From: Tamaricihabitans halophyticus
GTDB taxonomy: Bacteria; Actinomycetota; Actinomycetes; Mycobacteriales; Pseudonocardiaceae
Assembly: GCF_004340875.1 (NCBI RefSeq)
Contig: NZ_SLXQ01000027.1
Span: forward strand, 1-41,810
DNA length: 41,810 bases
Direction of reading: 5' to 3'
This document shows positions 24,507-35,050 of the stretch, piece after piece. Position numbers and translations under genes: made by a program. How positions within the stretch are numbered: position 1 is the stretch's first letter; each line of letters begins with the position of its first letter. The notes beneath the pieces were generated by a model, which was given only the letters and a program-made list of their open reading frames with translations, was not told the origin of the DNA and made no database searches.

Positions 24507-25958
24507 TTAACCGATCGGGCGATCGGTGGGCGAGATCGGGGCGGGGAGCACGTCTCGCCCGGTGAGGTAGGCATCCACCCCAGCCGCTGCCGCCCGACCT
24601 TCCGCGATGGCCCAGACGATCAGCGACTGGCCCCGCCCCATATCGCCGGTACTGAACACGCCATCCTGGTTGGTCATAAACGAGGCGTCCCGCGCCACAT
24701 TGCCGCGCTCGTCGTAATCCACCCCGAGGCCGGTCAGCAGCGCATCCTTTTCCGGGCCGACGAAGCCCATCGCGAGCAGCACCAGCTCGCAGGGTAGCTC
24801 TCGCTCGGTGCCTTCGACCGGCTCGAACCTGCCATCGACGTTACGAACCTCGACCAGGCGCAGCGCCCGGACATGCCCCTGCGCGTCACCCAGGAATTCC
24901 TGCGTGTTCACCGCGAACATCCGTTCGCCGCCCTCCTCGTGTGCCGAGGAGACCCGGTAGATCATCGGATGCGTTGGCCAGGGCTGGTTCGCTGGCCGGG
25001 ATTGCGTCGGCGTCGGCATGATCTCCAGCTGCGTCACCGATGCGGCGCCCTGTCGGTGTGCGGTGCCGAGGCAGTCGGCACCGGTGTCGCCACCACCGAT
25101 GATGACCACGTTCTTGCCCTCCGCGTGAATGGGCGAGCGGTCGAGATCGCCTTCCTGCACCCGGTTGGACGGCGGCAGGTACTCCATCGCCTGGTAAATA
25201 CCGTCCAGTTCGCGCCCTGGCACGGGCAGATCCCGCCAGGCGGTGGCACCACCCGCGAGCACCACGGCGTCGTGGTCTGCGCGGAGTTGCTCCGTGGGTA
25301 GGTCCGCGCCGACATTGACGCCGGCGCGGAAGGTGGTCCCTTCGGCGCGCATCTGGTCAAGCCGGCGATCCAGCCGCCACTTCTCCATTTTGAACTCGGG
25401 AATCCCGTACCGCAGCAGTCCACCGATCCGATCAGCTCGTTCGTAAACGGTGACCTCGTGACCTGCCCTGGTCAGCTGTTGCGCCGCGGCGAGCCCCGCC
25501 GGCCCGGAGCCGACGACCGCCACCCGCTTCCCGGTTCGCGTGCTCGGCGACTCGGGGCCAACCCACCCTTCCGCCCAGGCACGATCGATGATCTCGATCT
25601 CCACCCGCTTGATCGTGACGGCGTCACTGTTGATCGCCAGCACGCAGGCGGATTCGCACGGCGCTGGACACAGCGTGCCAGTGAACTCGGGGAAGTTGTT
25701 CGTGGCATGCAGCCGTTCACTGGCCGCCCGCCAGTCCTGTCGCCACACCAGCGTGTTCCACTCGGGAATCAGATTGCCCAGCGGGCAACCCTGGTGGCAG
25801 AACGGGATACCGCAGTCCATGCACCGGCCTGCCTGGGCTTCCAACCGGTTGTGCGCGAAGTCCTCGTACACCTCGCGGTAGTCGAGCAGCCGCAGGTCGA
25901 CCGGTCGGGAAGCCGGGGTCTGCCTGGGGGTGGTGAGGAAACCCTTCGGGTCAGCCAT
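24507..25958 (-). CDS. gltD: Glutamate synthase (NADPH) small subunit
   Basis: 483 residues. ATG 25958 is chosen: it lies eight bases inside the end of gltB and gives the usual start [10 protein letters not shown]-terminal Fe-S part with Cys46, Cys49, Cys54 and Cys58 ([18 protein letters not shown]) and [15 protein letters not shown]. Next come the FAD-binding [15 protein letters not shown] near residue 150 and the NADPH-binding [13 protein letters not shown] near 290. The protein ends with [24 protein letters not shown]. It passes electrons from NADPH to the large subunit for glutamate formation from glutamine and 2-oxoglutarate. It is transcribed with gltB. Confidence 0.95.
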   Translation of the reverse strand: MADPKGFLTTPRQTPASRPVDLRLLDYREVYEDFAHNRLEAQAGRCMDCGIPFCHQGCPLGNLIPEWNTLVWRQDWRAASERLHATNNFPEFTGTLCPAPCESACVLAINSDAVTIKRVEIEIIDRAWAEGWVGPESPSTRTGKRVAVVGSGPAGLAAAQQLTRAGHEVTVYERADRIGGLLRYGIPEFKMEKWRLDRRLDQMRAEGTTFRAGVNVGADLPTEQLRADHDAVVLAGGATAWRDLPVPGRELDGIYQAMEYLPPSNRVQEGDLDRSPIHAEGKNVVIIGGGDTGADCLGTAHRQGAASVTQLEIMPTPTQSRPANQPWPTHPMIYRVSSAHEEGGERMFAVNTQEFLGDAQGHVRALRLVEVRNVDGRFEPVEGTERELPCELVLLAMGFVGPEKDALLTGLGVDYDERGNVARDASFMTNQDGVFSTGDMGRGQSLIVWAIAEGRAAAAGVDAYLTGRDVLPAPISPTDRPIG

Positions 25959-28900
25959 GTGCCGCCTCCATGATCGCTTCGTTGACGTCCCGGCCATCGC
26001 GCTCGGCCGCCGCCCGCGCGTTCAGTACTCGCTTGTAGTCCTTCGGCATCACCTTGCCGAAGCGTTCGACGGCGACATCCCAGTCGGCGATCAGCGCGTG
26101 TGCCACCGCCGAGCCGGTTTCGGCGTGGTGCCGCTGCACCAGCTCACGGAGGGCCTCGCGATCCTGCTCATCGAGCGGATCGATATCCACCATCTCGGCA
26201 TTCACCCTGCGCTCGTCCAGGTCGAGCAGGTAGGCGAGACCGCCGGACATGCCAGCGGCGAAGTTCCGGCCGGTTGGCCCGAGCACCACCACGCGGCCGC
26301 CGGTCATGTACTCGCAGCCGTGGTCGCCGACGCCCTCGACCACCGCGTCCGCGCCAGAGTTGCGCACGCAGAAGCGTTCCCCAACGACACCGCGTAGGAA
26401 CGCGCCGCCGGAGGTGGCGCCGTAGAGGATCACGTTTCCGGCGATGACGTTGCGTTCCGCGGTCAACGCCGCCGCCGGGTCCGGACGCAGCGTGATCTGC
26501 CCACCGGAAAGTCCCTTACCGACGTAGTCGTTCGCGTCGCCACGTAGTCGCAGGGTGATGCCCTTGGGTAGGAAGGCGCCGAAGGACTGGCCGGCCGATC
26601 CGGTGAAGGTGATGTCGATGGTGCCGTCCGGCAGGCCGTCGCCACCCCAACGTTTGGTCAGCGCCGAGCCGAGCATGGTGCCGACCGTGCGGTTGACGTT
26701 GCGGATCGGCAGATCCAGCCGCACCGGCTCGATCGGCTCACCGGCTGATGGGGTCAGCACGCCTTCACACAGCTGGATCAGCGTGTTGTCCAACGCTCTG
26801 TCCAGACCGTGGTCCTGATCGGTTACCTGGTGCCGGGCGGCACCCTGCTCGAGTTCGGGCACATGGAAGATCGGGTCGAGATCCAGCCCGGCGGTCTTCC
26901 AATGGCGCACCGCCTCCCTGGTGTCGAGCAGTTCGGCGTGCCCGACCGCTTCGGCCACCGACCGGAAACCGAGTGCGGCGAGGTACTCGCGCACCTCCTG
27001 CGCGATGAACTGGAAGAAATTGACCACATACTCGGCCTTGCCGCTGAACTTCTCCCGCAGCGCTGGATTCTGCGTGGCCACCCCAACCGGACAGGTGTCC
27101 AGATGGCACACCCGCATCATGATGCAACCGGATACGACCAGGGGTGCGGTGGCGAAGCCAAACTCCTCCGCGCCAAGGAGCGCCGCGACGATCACGTCTC
27201 GACCGGTCTTGAGCTGACCATCGGTCTGCACCACGATGCGGTCCCGCAGCCGGTTCGCCAGCAGGGTCTGCTGGGTCTCGGCGAGGCCGAGTTCCCACGG
27301 CGTGCCCGCGTGCTTGATCGAGGACAGTGGCGAAGCACCGGTCCCGCCGTCATGTCCGGAGATCAGGACCACGTCCGCCTTGGCCTTGGACACCCCGGCC
27401 GCCACCGTGCCAACGCCCACTTCGGACACCAGTTTGACATGCACCCGGGCCGAGGGATTCGCGTTCTTCAGATCGTGGATCAGTTGGCGCAGGTCCTCGA
27501 TCGAGTAAATATCGTGGTGCGGTGGCGGCGAGATCAGCCCCACGCCTGGCGTCGAGTGCCGGGTCTTGGCGATCCATGGGTAGACCTTCGGGCCAGGCAG
27601 CTGGCCGCCTTCGCCGGGCTTTGCGCCCTGTGCCATCTTGATCTGCAGATCGTCCGCGTTGACCAGATACTCGCTGGTGACGCCGAAGCGGCCGGAAGCG
27701 ACCTGTTTGATCGCCGAGCGGCGCAGGTCCCCGTTGGAGTCCACAGTGAACCGATCGGAGTCCTCGCCGCCTTCGCCGGTGTTCGACTTGCCGCCCAGCC
27801 GGTTCATCGCGATCGCGAGCGTTTCGTGCATTTCCTTGGAGATCGACCCATAGGAGATCGCGCCGGTCGCGAACCGGCGCACGATCTCGGCTACCGGTTC
27901 GACCTCGTCGATCGGCACGGGTTCACGCGCGCCCTCGCGGAAGCCGAACAGGCCGCGCAGCGTCATCAGCCGCTCCGCCTGCTCGTCGACCGCCCTGGTG
28001 TACTCCTTGAACACCTCGTACTGGCCGGACCGGGTGGAATGCTGCAGCTTGAACACGGTCTGCGGGTTGAACAGATGCAGTTCGCCCTCCCTGCGCCACT
28101 GGTACTCGCCACCGATGGCGAGCGAGCGGTGCGGGTTGTGCATCCCGTCTTCCGGAAATGCCAGACGGTGCCGCCTGGCTACCTCGGTGGCCAGTTCGGC
28201 GAAGCCGACCCCACCGAGCCGCGAGGTGGTTTCGGCGAAGCAGCTGTCGATGACGTCGCTGCCGAGCCCGATCGCCTCGAAGATCTGCGCCCCGGTGTAG
28301 GAGGCCACAGTGGACACGCCCATCTTGGACATGGTCTTGCGCACCCCCTTGCCGAGCGCCTTGATCAGGTTCCGCGTGGCGGTCTTCGCATCGGTGCCCG
28401 CGATTTCGCCCTGCTCGGCCATTTCCTCGACGGTGGCCATCGCCAGGTACGGGTTGATGGCCGAGGCGCCGTAGCCGATGAGCAGCGCGATGTGGTGCAC
28501 CTCTCGGGCATCGCCCGACTCGACGACGAGGCCGACTCTGGTTCGAGTCTTCTCCCGCACCAGGTGGTGGTGTACGGCACCGGTCAGCAGCAACGAGGGG
28601 ATCGGTGCCCGTTCCGCGTCGACGCCGCGGTCGGAGAGCACGATCAGCCGCGCGCCATCGGTGATCGCGGCGCTTACCTCGGCGCGGATCTCGTCCAGCC
28701 GGCGCACCAGCGCCTCGCCACCGCCGCGCACGTCGTAGGTGCCATGCACGGTACAGGCCTGGTATTCCGGACGATCGCCATCGTCGTTGATATGCACCAA
28801 CTTGGCGAGTTCGTCATTGTCCAGCACGGGGAACGGCAGCACGATTCGCCGGCAGGAGTCGGATCGCGCCTCGAGCAGGTTCGGCTCGGAACCGAGCTGA

Positions 28901-30546
28901 GCTTCAAGGGAGGTGACCAGTTCCTCGCGGATCGCGTCCAGCGGCGGATTGGTGACCTGCGCGAACAGCTGGGTGAAGTAGTCGAACAGCTGCCTCGGCC
29001 GCGCGGAAAGTGGCGCGAGCGGCGCGTCGTTGCCCATCGAGCCGATCGGTTCGGCGCCGCTGGCCGCCATCGGCTGCAGCAGCACCCCAAGTTCTTCGTC
29101 GGTGTAGCCGAATGCCTGTTGCCGGCGCACCAGGGAAGCATGGGTGGGTACCTCACGCTCGCGCTCCGGTAGGTCCTCGATCCGGGTCACGCCATCGCGC
29201 ACCCAGTCGCCATAGGGGTGTTCGGCAGCCAGCTGCCCCTTGATTTCCGCATCGTCGACGATGCGTCCCTGCGCGGTGTCCACAAGGAACATCCGGCCGG
29301 GTTCCAGCCGTCCCTTGCGGATCACTTTGGACTGGTCGATCTCCAGCACGCCGACTTCACTGGCCAGCACCACGAGCCCGTCCTCGGTGACCCAGTACCG
29401 AGCTGGCCGCAGGCCGTTGCGATCCAGCACGGCGCCGATCTGCGCGCCATCGGTGAAGGCAACCAGCGCCGGGCCATCCCATGGCTCCATCAGGGTCGAG
29501 TGGTACTCGTAGAAAGCGCGCCGTGCCGGATCCATCTCGGTGTGGTTTTCCCACGCCTCCGGGATCATCATCAGCACCGCGTGCGGCATGCTGCGGCCAC
29601 CGAGATGCAGCAACTCGAGCGTTTCGTCAAAGGTTGCCGAATCGCTCGCGCCCGGAGTCAGGATCGGATAGAGCCGTTCCAGTTCACCAGGGATCAGCTC
29701 GGTGTCGAGCATGCTTTCCCGTGCACGCATCCAGTTCCGGTTGCCCTGCACGGTGTTGATCTCGCCGTTGTGCGCGAGAAAACGGTACGGATGGGCGAGT
29801 GGCCAGGATGGGAAGGTGTTCGTGGAGAACCGGGAGTGCACCAGTCCGAGCGAGCTGGTGACCCGTTCGTCGGTCAGGTCCGGATAGAACGGACCGAGCT
29901 GTGGTTCGGTGAGCATGCCCTTGTACACGATGGTCCGTGCGGACAGGCTCGGGAAGTACACATCGGTCTCGTGCTCGGCGCGCTTACGCACGCAGAAGGC
30001 ATTGCGTTCAAGGGGGAGTCCGGTGCGAGGGTTGCCCTCCGCATCGGCGGCGGAAAGGAACAGCTGCCGGAAGATGGGCATCGTGCTCGCGGCGGTCCTG
30101 CCTACCTGGTCCGGATTGGTGGGCACCGCGCGCCAGCCGAGTACGCGCATGCCCTCCTCGGCGGCGATGCGTTCGATCGCGGTTGCCGCTGCCTCCGCGG
30201 CGTCCGGTTCGGCCGGCAGGAAAGCCGTACCCACGACGTAACTTCCCGGGGCGGGCAACGCGAAATCCACGACGGCGCGCAGGAACTCGTCGGGTACCTG
30301 GAGCAGTACGCCCGCGCCGTCACCGGTGTTCGGTTCGGCCCCTCTGGCGCCGCGGTGCTCCAGATTGCGCAGAGCTATCAGCGCCTTGCGCACGATGTCG
30401 TGCGTTCTGCGGCCGGCGAGATCGGCGACAAAGGCGACACCACAGGCGTCGTGCTCGTATTTCTCCTCGTACAGCCCACCCGGCTTGGGCGATTGTGGGG
30501 CCTCGATGCCCTGTGGGGATGTGTGCGTGCGGCGCGGAACAGTCAC
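25951..30546 (-). CDS. gltB: Glutamate synthase large subunit
   Basis: 1531 residues, normal length. GTG 30546 with GGGAGG upstream. The amidotransferase nucleophile is Cys35 in [13 protein letters not shown], preceded by a 34-residue propeptide. Class II glutamine amidotransferase domain (about 35-430), central domain, then the FMN/synthase domain with the 3Fe-4S motif CX5CX4C in [15 protein letters not shown] near residue 1145. The C-terminal GXGXG beta-helix domain carries [17 protein letters not shown]. With GltD it makes two glutamate from glutamine and 2-oxoglutarate, the main ammonia-assimilation route at low ammonium. The 252 bases upstream show no clear operator that I can name. Very long open frames exist antisense to it but follow its codon shadow. 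Confidence 0.96.
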   Translation of the reverse strand: MTVPRRTHTSPQGIEAPQSPKPGGLYEEKYEHDACGVAFVADLAGRRTHDIVRKALIALRNLEHRGARGAEPNTGDGAGVLLQVPDEFLRAVVDFALPAPGSYVVGTAFLPAEPDAAEAAATAIERIAAEEGMRVLGWRAVPTNPDQVGRTAASTMPIFRQLFLSAADAEGNPRTGLPLERNAFCVRKRAEHETDVYFPSLSARTIVYKGMLTEPQLGPFYPDLTDERVTSSLGLVHSRFSTNTFPSWPLAHPYRFLAHNGEINTVQGNRNWMRARESMLDTELIPGELERLYPILTPGASDSATFDETLELLHLGGRSMPHAVLMMIPEAWENHTEMDPARRAFYEYHSTLMEPWDGPALVAFTDGAQIGAVLDRNGLRPARYWVTEDGLVVLASEVGVLEIDQSKVIRKGRLEPGRMFLVDTAQGRIVDDAEIKGQLAAEHPYGDWVRDGVTRIEDLPEREREVPTHASLVRRQQAFGYTDEELGVLLQPMAASGAEPIGSMGNDAPLAPLSARPRQLFDYFTQLFAQVTNPPLDAIREELVTSLEAQLGSEPNLLEARSDSCRRIVLPFPVLDNDELAKLVHINDDGDRPEYQACTVHGTYDVRGGGEALVRRLDEIRAEVSAAITDGARLIVLSDRGVDAERAPIPSLLLTGAVHHHLVREKTRTRVGLVVESGDAREVHHIALLIGYGASAINPYLAMATVEEMAEQGEIAGTDAKTATRNLIKALGKGVRKTMSKMGVSTVASYTGAQIFEAIGLGSDVIDSCFAETTSRLGGVGFAELATEVARRHRLAFPEDGMHNPHRSLAIGGEYQWRREGELHLFNPQTVFKLQHSTRSGQYEVFKEYTRAVDEQAERLMTLRGLFGFREGAREPVPIDEVEPVAEIVRRFATGAISYGSISKEMHETLAIAMNRLGGKSNTGEGGEDSDRFTVDSNGDLRRSAIKQVASGRFGVTSEYLVNADDLQIKMAQGAKPGEGGQLPGPKVYPWIAKTRHSTPGVGLISPPPHHDIYSIEDLRQLIHDLKNANPSARVHVKLVSEVGVGTVAAGVSKAKADVVLISGHDGGTGASPLSSIKHAGTPWELGLAETQQTLLANRLRDRIVVQTDGQLKTGRDVIVAALLGAEEFGFATAPLVVSGCIMMRVCHLDTCPVGVATQNPALREKFSGKAEYVVNFFQFIAQEVREYLAALGFRSVAEAVGHAELLDTREAVRHWKTAGLDLDPIFHVPELEQGAARHQVTDQDHGLDRALDNTLIQLCEGVLTPSAGEPIEPVRLDLPIRNVNRTVGTMLGSALTKRWGGDGLPDGTIDITFTGSAGQSFGAFLPKGITLRLRGDANDYVGKGLSGGQITLRPDPAAALTAERNVIAGNVILYGATSGGAFLRGVVGERFCVRNSGADAVVEGVGDHGCEYMTGGRVVVLGPTGRNFAAGMSGGLAYLLDLDERRVNAEMVDIDPLDEQDREALRELVQRHHAETGSAVAHALIADWDVAVERFGKVMPKDYKRVLNARAAAERDGRDVNEAIMEAAHG

Positions 30547-30798
30547 CGGACCTCCCGTGGTCTTGGCTACACCCGGTACGCATGCCCACTGCGATGGGGG
30601 CCGGCCGAGGAACCGTACCCGACTACGACGCGTCGATCCGTTATTCGAAAAATCACGGAATCCGGGAGAGTAGCGGCCCTGGCACTCTCCGTAGTCTTGC
30701 TTCCTGCGACGTTCGGATGTCGTCGAGGTTCCTCTCGGGTAAATTGTCGATTCTAGTCGGACAGCGCAAGGGTTCCGGCATCGCGAGGTTGCTTGTGG

Positions 30799-31848
30799 CT
30801 ACGCTCGCTCGGCCAACGCTCGGTTGATTTCGCGAATCATCCCTGGTCCTCGGTATATGAAGCCAGTGAAAACCTGGACAAGGCTTGCTCCCGCGTCCAG
30901 CATTCGCTCGGCGTCGTGCGCCCCGAATATTCCGCCGACGCCAATGATAGGCAAGGCCCCTTCAGTACGCCTATGTACGAAGGACACGATTTCGCGCGCC
31001 CGATTCGCGAGTGGCCGGCCGCTGAGACCACCGATTTCCTTCCCGAGATATGCGTCACTGGCGGCGAGGCCAGTGCGCTCGATCGTGGTATTTGTCGCTA
31101 TTACCCCGTTAACCTTGTGTTCATCACACACTTCTAGTAGCTCGGCGATTGCCTCATCGGTGAGATCGGGCGCGATTTTCACCAGCAGTGGTCGCCGGCG
31201 ACCGTGCTCGGCGGCGAGTTCCGTGGAGGCGAGCTGAAGTTCGGCGAGCAGTTCGGTGAGTGCGGTCCGGTCCTGCAGAACGCGCAGTCCCGGAGTGTTC
31301 GGCGAGCTGATGTTGATCGCGAAGTAATCGGCGTACGGGTAGAGACCGCGCAGCGAGTAGCGGTAGTCGGCGACGGCGTCCTCCAGCGCGGTGGCTTTCG
31401 ATTTGCCGATGCTCACGCCGAGTGGGACGTCCAGCGGGCCGGTGGTACGCAGGGTTTCGGCGAGCGCGTCGGCGCCCGCGTTGTTGAAGCCCATGCGATT
31501 GATGATCCCCTCGCTGTCCGGTAGCCGGAAAAGCCGCGGTTTCGGGTTTCCCGGCTGCGGCAGGCGGGTCACCGTGCCCGTCTCCAGGAAGCCGAAGCCG
31601 AGGGCGGACCAGCAGGGCAAGGCGTGACCATCCTTGTCCATCCCGGCGGCGAGACCGACCGGATTGGGAAAGCGTAGGCCGAACACGTCGGTGGGCACGG
31701 CGACGGCGTAGTACCGCCGCAGCGCGTGCAGCGCAGGTGGGCTTACCCGCAGTTTGGCGAGCAGGCCGAGGACGCGTTCATGGGCGATCTCAGCGTTTCC
31801 GCCACCGGTGCGGAACAGAGCGCGACGGATGAGCTTCTCGTAGATCAC
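30799..31848 (-). CDS. pyrD: Dihydroorotate dehydrogenase (quinone), class 2
   Basis: 349 residues. GTG 31848 gives the family start [12 protein letters not shown]; the frame upstream is antisense to the next gene. The N-terminal helical membrane-associated segment (residues 1-35) marks class 2 enzymes that pass electrons to menaquinone. FMN barrel motifs: [15 protein letters not shown] near residue 62, [19 protein letters not shown] near 100, NRMGFNNAG near 125, SSPNTPGLR (with the class 2 catalytic Ser) near 190, ATNTTIER near 265, and [13 protein letters not shown] near 310. It forms orotate in pyrimidine synthesis. It is a single gene 252 bases from gltB and diverges from a proline-rich protein gene. 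Confidence 0.95.
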   Translation of the reverse strand: MIYEKLIRRALFRTGGGNAEIAHERVLGLLAKLRVSPPALHALRRYYAVAVPTDVFGLRFPNPVGLAAGMDKDGHALPCWSALGFGFLETGTVTRLPQPGNPKPRLFRLPDSEGIINRMGFNNAGADALAETLRTTGPLDVPLGVSIGKSKATALEDAVADYRYSLRGLYPYADYFAINISSPNTPGLRVLQDRTALTELLAELQLASTELAAEHGRRRPLLVKIAPDLTDEAIAELLEVCDEHKVNGVIATNTTIERTGLAASDAYLGKEIGGLSGRPLANRAREIVSFVHRRTEGALPIIGVGGIFGAHDAERMLDAGASLVQVFTGFIYRGPGMIREINRALAERA

Positions 31849-31901
31849 GGGTACATCGTGCACCTTGGGACAACCGGGCGATATTTGGCGTAATCCTGGC
31901 A

Positions 31902-31926
31902 ACCCTCCGTACGGGGGAGGTAAGCT
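31902..31926 (+). promoter_or_regulatory. Promoter-like element with palindromic spacer in the pyrD divergent region
   Basis: TAAGCT (31921-31926) is a possible -10 for the gene at 31967. The preceding spacer contains CCTCC-GTACGGG-GGAGG (31904-31920), a 5-bp inverted repeat around the palindrome CCGTACGG, a possible operator. A weak -35 (TGGCAA) would lie at 31897-31902. Confidence 0.35.
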
Positions 31927-31966
31927 CCTTGGTTGATCATGAGAATGGAACCGATGGGGGCAGCCA

Positions 31967-32455
31967 GTGGCGGCCAATACCAGGCTGGGTGAGCAGCGCA
32001 GAATAGCGGCCGGGGCGTTCCTTGGCGCCGCGCTCGCCGCGGTGCTGTCGCTGGCCGTGGGCGGCGACTCGACCCCGTTGAGTTCCGGCCCGCTCGGCCC
32101 GGCGCAGGCTCCGCCGCCGACCGTGCTCACCACCACATCGCAGGACCCGCGGCCGGATACGGCTCCGCGTGAGCAGCCGAAGGCTCCCGCCTCCACCACG
32201 CCCGCGCCACCGTCCACGACCTCGGTGCCGACTACCGCCCCGCAGCCGACCGCCACCGATCCGCAACCTTCGGAAGCTCCGGAGACCCAGCCGGACGTGC
32301 CGGAACGGACCGGTCAGCCGAAACCCACGTCCTCGGCGGTGCCGGCGAACCCGCCGGCCGAACGGCCGGAGTCCTCGCCGAGCCCGCCGCCGTCCAGCTC
32401 CACACCACCGCCGGATCCGGAACCGGAATGCCCATGGTGGTGGATCTTCTGCTGA
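31967..32455 (+). CDS. Proline-rich secreted or membrane-anchored hypothetical protein
   Basis: 162 residues from GTG 31967, with GGGGG-type purines 8-12 bases upstream. Residues 12-33 are a hydrophobic segment ([23 protein letters not shown]), either a signal anchor or a signal peptide. The rest is low-complexity Pro/Thr/Ser/Glu (about a third proline), as in extended cell-wall-spanning proteins. It ends abruptly in CPWWWIFC: two cysteines bracketing three tryptophans. I recognise no family. Codon use is normal for the region. It converges with nei2, leaving seven bases between stops. Confidence 0.7.
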   Translation: MAANTRLGEQRRIAAGAFLGAALAAVLSLAVGGDSTPLSSGPLGPAQAPPPTVLTTTSQDPRPDTAPREQPKAPASTTPAPPSTTSVPTTAPQPTATDPQPSEAPETQPDVPERTGQPKPTSSAVPANPPAERPESSPSPPPSSSTPPPDPEPECPWWWIFC

Positions 32456-32462
32456 TGCCGGG

Positions 32463-33281
32463 TCAGTGCTGGCCGTCCCGGACCGGGCCGGTCTGGCACC
32501 GAGGACAGTAGAAGGCCACCCGAGATACGCGTTCGGCACCGTGCTTGGCGCGATGGACCCGGCCGCCACAGCTGAAGCAGCCGGTGCGGCTTCGTTCGTA
32601 TACCCAGGTTCGCCGGCCGCGGCGTAGTTCCCCCGTGGTGCTTTGTTCGGCGCGCCAGGCGTTCGCGGACAACAACTGTCGAGAAAGGTCAACAGCCCGA
32701 GCCAGCTGCTGATCGTCCAGTTCGGACAGTAGTGTCCACGGTGTCCGTCCGAGCAGGAAGCAGACCTCAGTCGCGTAGAGGTTGCCGACGCCGGCCATCA
32801 CCCGCTGGTCCAGCAGGGCGGTGGACAGTTCGGCCGTGGGCATGGCGCGCAGCCTGCCGACGATCTCATCGGTCCACTGATCTGTCCAGTGTGGATCGAG
32901 GAGGTCCGGACCGAGGCCGGCGAGGAGCCGGTGCTCGTGATCCGTGCGCACCATCGCCAGCTCGTGCAGGTGAAAGCCAATGGCCAGCCGGTCGGTGGTG
33001 CCAAGCACCGCGCGGGCCTGATGGGCGGGTCGCTGCCAGCGCGCGCTTGGCGCGCCAACCTGCCAGAGCCCGTCCATCCGCAGGTGGTTGTGCAGGCTCA
33101 GGTTCCCGGTGAAGCGGATGAACAGGTGCTTGCCTGCCGACCGCGCGCCGAGCACCCCGTGTCCGGCCAGTTCCACCGTGGCCAGTCGAGGATGACGTAG
33201 CTCGGCGCGGCTGAGCTCCTTGCCCGCGAGCGCGGCATCCAGCTGATGGGCGGCGCGAAAGACCGTGTCACCCTCCGGCAT
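32463..33281 (-). CDS. nei2: Fpg/Nei family DNA glycosylase/AP lyase (Nei2 type)
   Basis: 272 residues from ATG 33281, with GGGAG ten bases upstream. The catalytic N-terminus is MPEGDTVFR (Pro2 nucleophile, Glu3). Other family points: HPRLATVELAGHGVLGARSAGKHLFIRF with the conserved Lys, the helix-two-turn-helix region QRVMAGVGNLYATEVCFLLG near residue 165, and a C-terminal zinc finger CFSC...YCPRC near 235-260. The MPEGDTV start points to endonuclease VIII rather than Fpg (MPELPEVE). It removes oxidised pyrimidines and cuts the abasic site. It is transcribed in the same direction as parA, 21 bases downstream, and may share its message. Confidence 0.93.
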   Translation of the reverse strand: MPEGDTVFRAAHQLDAALAGKELSRAELRHPRLATVELAGHGVLGARSAGKHLFIRFTGNLSLHNHLRMDGLWQVGAPSARWQRPAHQARAVLGTTDRLAIGFHLHELAMVRTDHEHRLLAGLGPDLLDPHWTDQWTDEIVGRLRAMPTAELSTALLDQRVMAGVGNLYATEVCFLLGRTPWTLLSELDDQQLARAVDLSRQLLSANAWRAEQSTTGELRRGRRTWVYERSRTGCFSCGGRVHRAKHGAERVSRVAFYCPRCQTGPVRDGQH

Positions 33282-33302
33282 CCGGTGCTCCCGTACACTG
33301 GG

Positions 33303-34142
33303 TCAGGCTGGCCACTCGTGATCGTCCTCCTCGTCCTCCTCGCCGATCAGGTGGTGTCGACGCGGGCGCAGGGTTTTGGCGAGCAGGATGTTGAAGGCCA
33401 GCGCTACTTCGCGCGCGCCCGGTGTCGGCCACTGGTGGATGGGTAGGCAGGCGCCCTGTGCCTGCTGGATCGCCAGTCGGTCGGGTAGCGCGGTGGGCAA
33501 CACGAGTTTGCCAAAGGTGTCTCTGAGCTCCTGCCAGCGAAACAGGTGCTCCCTGGAATGCGGACGGACCCGGTTGACCACCACGCCGAGTGTCTGCAAT
33601 CGGGAGTTGTGCTGTTCGTGCACCAGTTCGACGGCTTCGTGGGCGCGTTGCACGCCGGTTACCGCGAACATGTTCGGTTCGGTAACCAGCAGTGCCCGGT
33701 CGGCTGCCACCAGTGCCGAGCGAGTCAGCTGGCCGAGCGAAGGTGGGCAGTCCAGCAGGACCAGCTGGTAGGGCAGCTCTCCGTCGCTGACCAGCTTGGT
33801 GAGCTCGGTCAACGCTCGTCCCAGCGTGTTCAGCCGGCGCGAGTTCGGATCCGGGTGGTTCAGGGCTTCGACGTCCTCGGCCCCGGGCAGCACGTCCAGC
33901 CCTTCGCCCCAGCCGCTCGGGGCGATCGCGCTGGCGAGCACCGCTGCCCGTGGCGCGGCGAGCACCTGCGCCAGCGTGTTGTCGGATTCCGCGGGATCCA
34001 GCGCCGCGGTGGAGTTGCACTGCGGGTCGAGGTCCACGACCAGGGTTCGAACCCCCCTGCGCAACGCCGCGGACGCGAGCCCGAGCGTCACCGTTGTCTT
34101 CCCGACGCCACCCTTGAGGCTGAGCACAGCGACCGTACGCAC
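33303..34142 (-). CDS. ParA/MinD family ATPase, orphan
   Basis: 279 residues from GTG 34142; a very long frame upstream is antisense to dinB and the methyltransferase. The deviant Walker A box KGGVGKTT is at residues 10-17, DLDPQCNSTAAL near 40, LVLLDCPPSLGQLTRSAL near 125 and a signature VVVNRVRPHSREH near 200. It ends in an acidic tail (GEEDEEDDHEWPA). No parB, centromere-like repeats or plasmid genes are near, so it is a chromosomal orphan, possibly positioning a protein complex. A TAGGCT -10 seven bases before the GTG supports this start and a leaderless message. Confidence 0.9.
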   Translation of the reverse strand: MRTVAVLSLKGGVGKTTVTLGLASAALRRGVRTLVVDLDPQCNSTAALDPAESDNTLAQVLAAPRAAVLASAIAPSGWGEGLDVLPGAEDVEALNHPDPNSRRLNTLGRALTELTKLVSDGELPYQLVLLDCPPSLGQLTRSALVAADRALLVTEPNMFAVTGVQRAHEAVELVHEQHNSRLQTLGVVVNRVRPHSREHLFRWQELRDTFGKLVLPTALPDRLAIQQAQGACLPIHQWPTPGAREVALAFNILLAKTLRPRRHHLIGEEDEEDDHEWPA

Positions 34143-34149
34143 GTACCGA

Positions 34150-34168
34150 AGCCTACGTCTTCTAGGCT
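34150..34168. promoter_or_regulatory. Compact divergent promoter: two inverted TAGGCT -10 elements
   Basis: AGCCTA (34150-34155, minus-strand TAGGCT) and TAGGCT (34163-34168) form a 6-bp inverted repeat within the 34-base gap between the parA-like and methyltransferase genes. They lie 7 and 8 bases from the two start codons. Both messages would be leaderless, and each -35 would lie next to or inside the opposite gene. Confidence 0.55.
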
Positions 34169-34176
34169 TGCGAGCC

Positions 34177-34905
34177 ATGCGGAACGACGCCGTGCACCGG
34201 GTACTCGATGCCGAACTGGCCGCGACACGCCAGCGGGGGGTGGATTCGCCGCGGGTTCTTGACGTCGGCGGCGGTAGTGGCGTGTGGGCGGTGCCCCTCG
34301 CCGCGGCCGGATGCCGAGTGACCGTGCTCGAGCCGAATCCGAACGCGCTGGCCACGCTACGGCGCAGGGCGGCCGAGGAGGGTGTGCTTGACCGGATCAC
34401 ACCGGTGGCCGACGACAGTGACGTGCTCGGCACCGTGGTGCCAGCTGGCGAAGCTGATCTCGTGCTGGCGCACGGTCTCCTCGAAGTGGTCGACGACCCC
34501 GCCGCTACCGTCGCCGCGCTCGCCGCCGCGCTCGCCCCTGGCGGCGCGCTGTCGGTGCTGGTCGCCAACCGGTTCGCGGCGGTACTGCATCGCGCGATGG
34601 CCGGCGATCTGGGCGACGCGCTGCGCCTGCTGCGCGACCCGGAAGGGCGCGCGCCGGACGACGTGGCACCCATGCGGCGCCGGTTGGACGGCGATCGGCT
34701 GGTCGAACTGGTCGCGGCCACCGGGTTGCGGGTGGAGACCCTGCAGGGGGATGCGGTGGTGTCGGATCTGGTGCCCGGATCGGTGCTGGAGTCCGGTTCG
34801 GAGGCGGTCGGCTCGCTCGCCGAACTCGAACTCGCCGCGGCGAGCACTCCTGGGCTACGGAACGTGGCGAGCAGGCTGCATGTACTGGGTAGGGCCGCTG
34901 GCTGA
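34177..34905 (+). CDS. SAM-dependent class I methyltransferase
   Basis: 242 residues from ATG 34177; the open frame upstream is antisense to parA. The Rossmann motif I RVLDVGGGSGVWAVPLA is near residue 30, the acidic residue of motif II in VTVLEPNPNAL near 52, motif IV ADLVLAHGLLEVVDDP near 92, and ALAPGGALSVLVAN near 115. The C-terminal part is Arg/Leu-rich with no clear extra domain. The closest general type is the CmoM/SmtA-like methyltransferases. Substrate unknown. Its promoter is shared with the parA-like gene and dinB follows on the same strand after 133 bases. Confidence 0.85.
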   Translation: MRNDAVHRVLDAELAATRQRGVDSPRVLDVGGGSGVWAVPLAAAGCRVTVLEPNPNALATLRRRAAEEGVLDRITPVADDSDVLGTVVPAGEADLVLAHGLLEVVDDPAATVAALAAALAPGGALSVLVANRFAAVLHRAMAGDLGDALRLLRDPEGRAPDDVAPMRRRLDGDRLVELVAATGLRVETLQGDAVVSDLVPGSVLESGSEAVGSLAELELAAASTPGLRNVASRLHVLGRAAG

Positions 34906-35018
34906 GGCGCGGAAAGTGTCGGTCCGCTGGCGTACCGTGCTGGCTGATGACGTGGCGGATTGATCCCCGGTGGATCGGGCCCAGGCAGATGGGATCCAGG
35001 TAACTCATGGCACGGGGT

Positions 35019-35050
35019 GGTAATGGGGCGCAGCGGTAATGGGGCGCAGC
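35019..35050 (+). repeat. Perfect 16-bp tandem duplication over the dinB start
   Basis: GGTAATGGGGCGCAGC occurs twice in direct succession (35019-35034 and 35035-35050). Each copy carries an ATG. The second is the dinB start (35039). The first (35023) opens an 11-codon frame in another phase that ends at TGA 35055, inside dinB. Confidence 0.85.

Noticed and set aside
26809-29172. 787-codon open frame antisense to gltB, and a further one at 29218-30756
   Set aside because: They mirror the third-position GC of gltB, have no ribosome-binding site or recognisable domain, and are Arg/His/Gly-rich like typical antisense shadows.
33303-34142. Plasmid or prophage partition locus
   Set aside because: Only a ParA-like ATPase is present; no ParB, iterons, replication or phage genes occur nearby.
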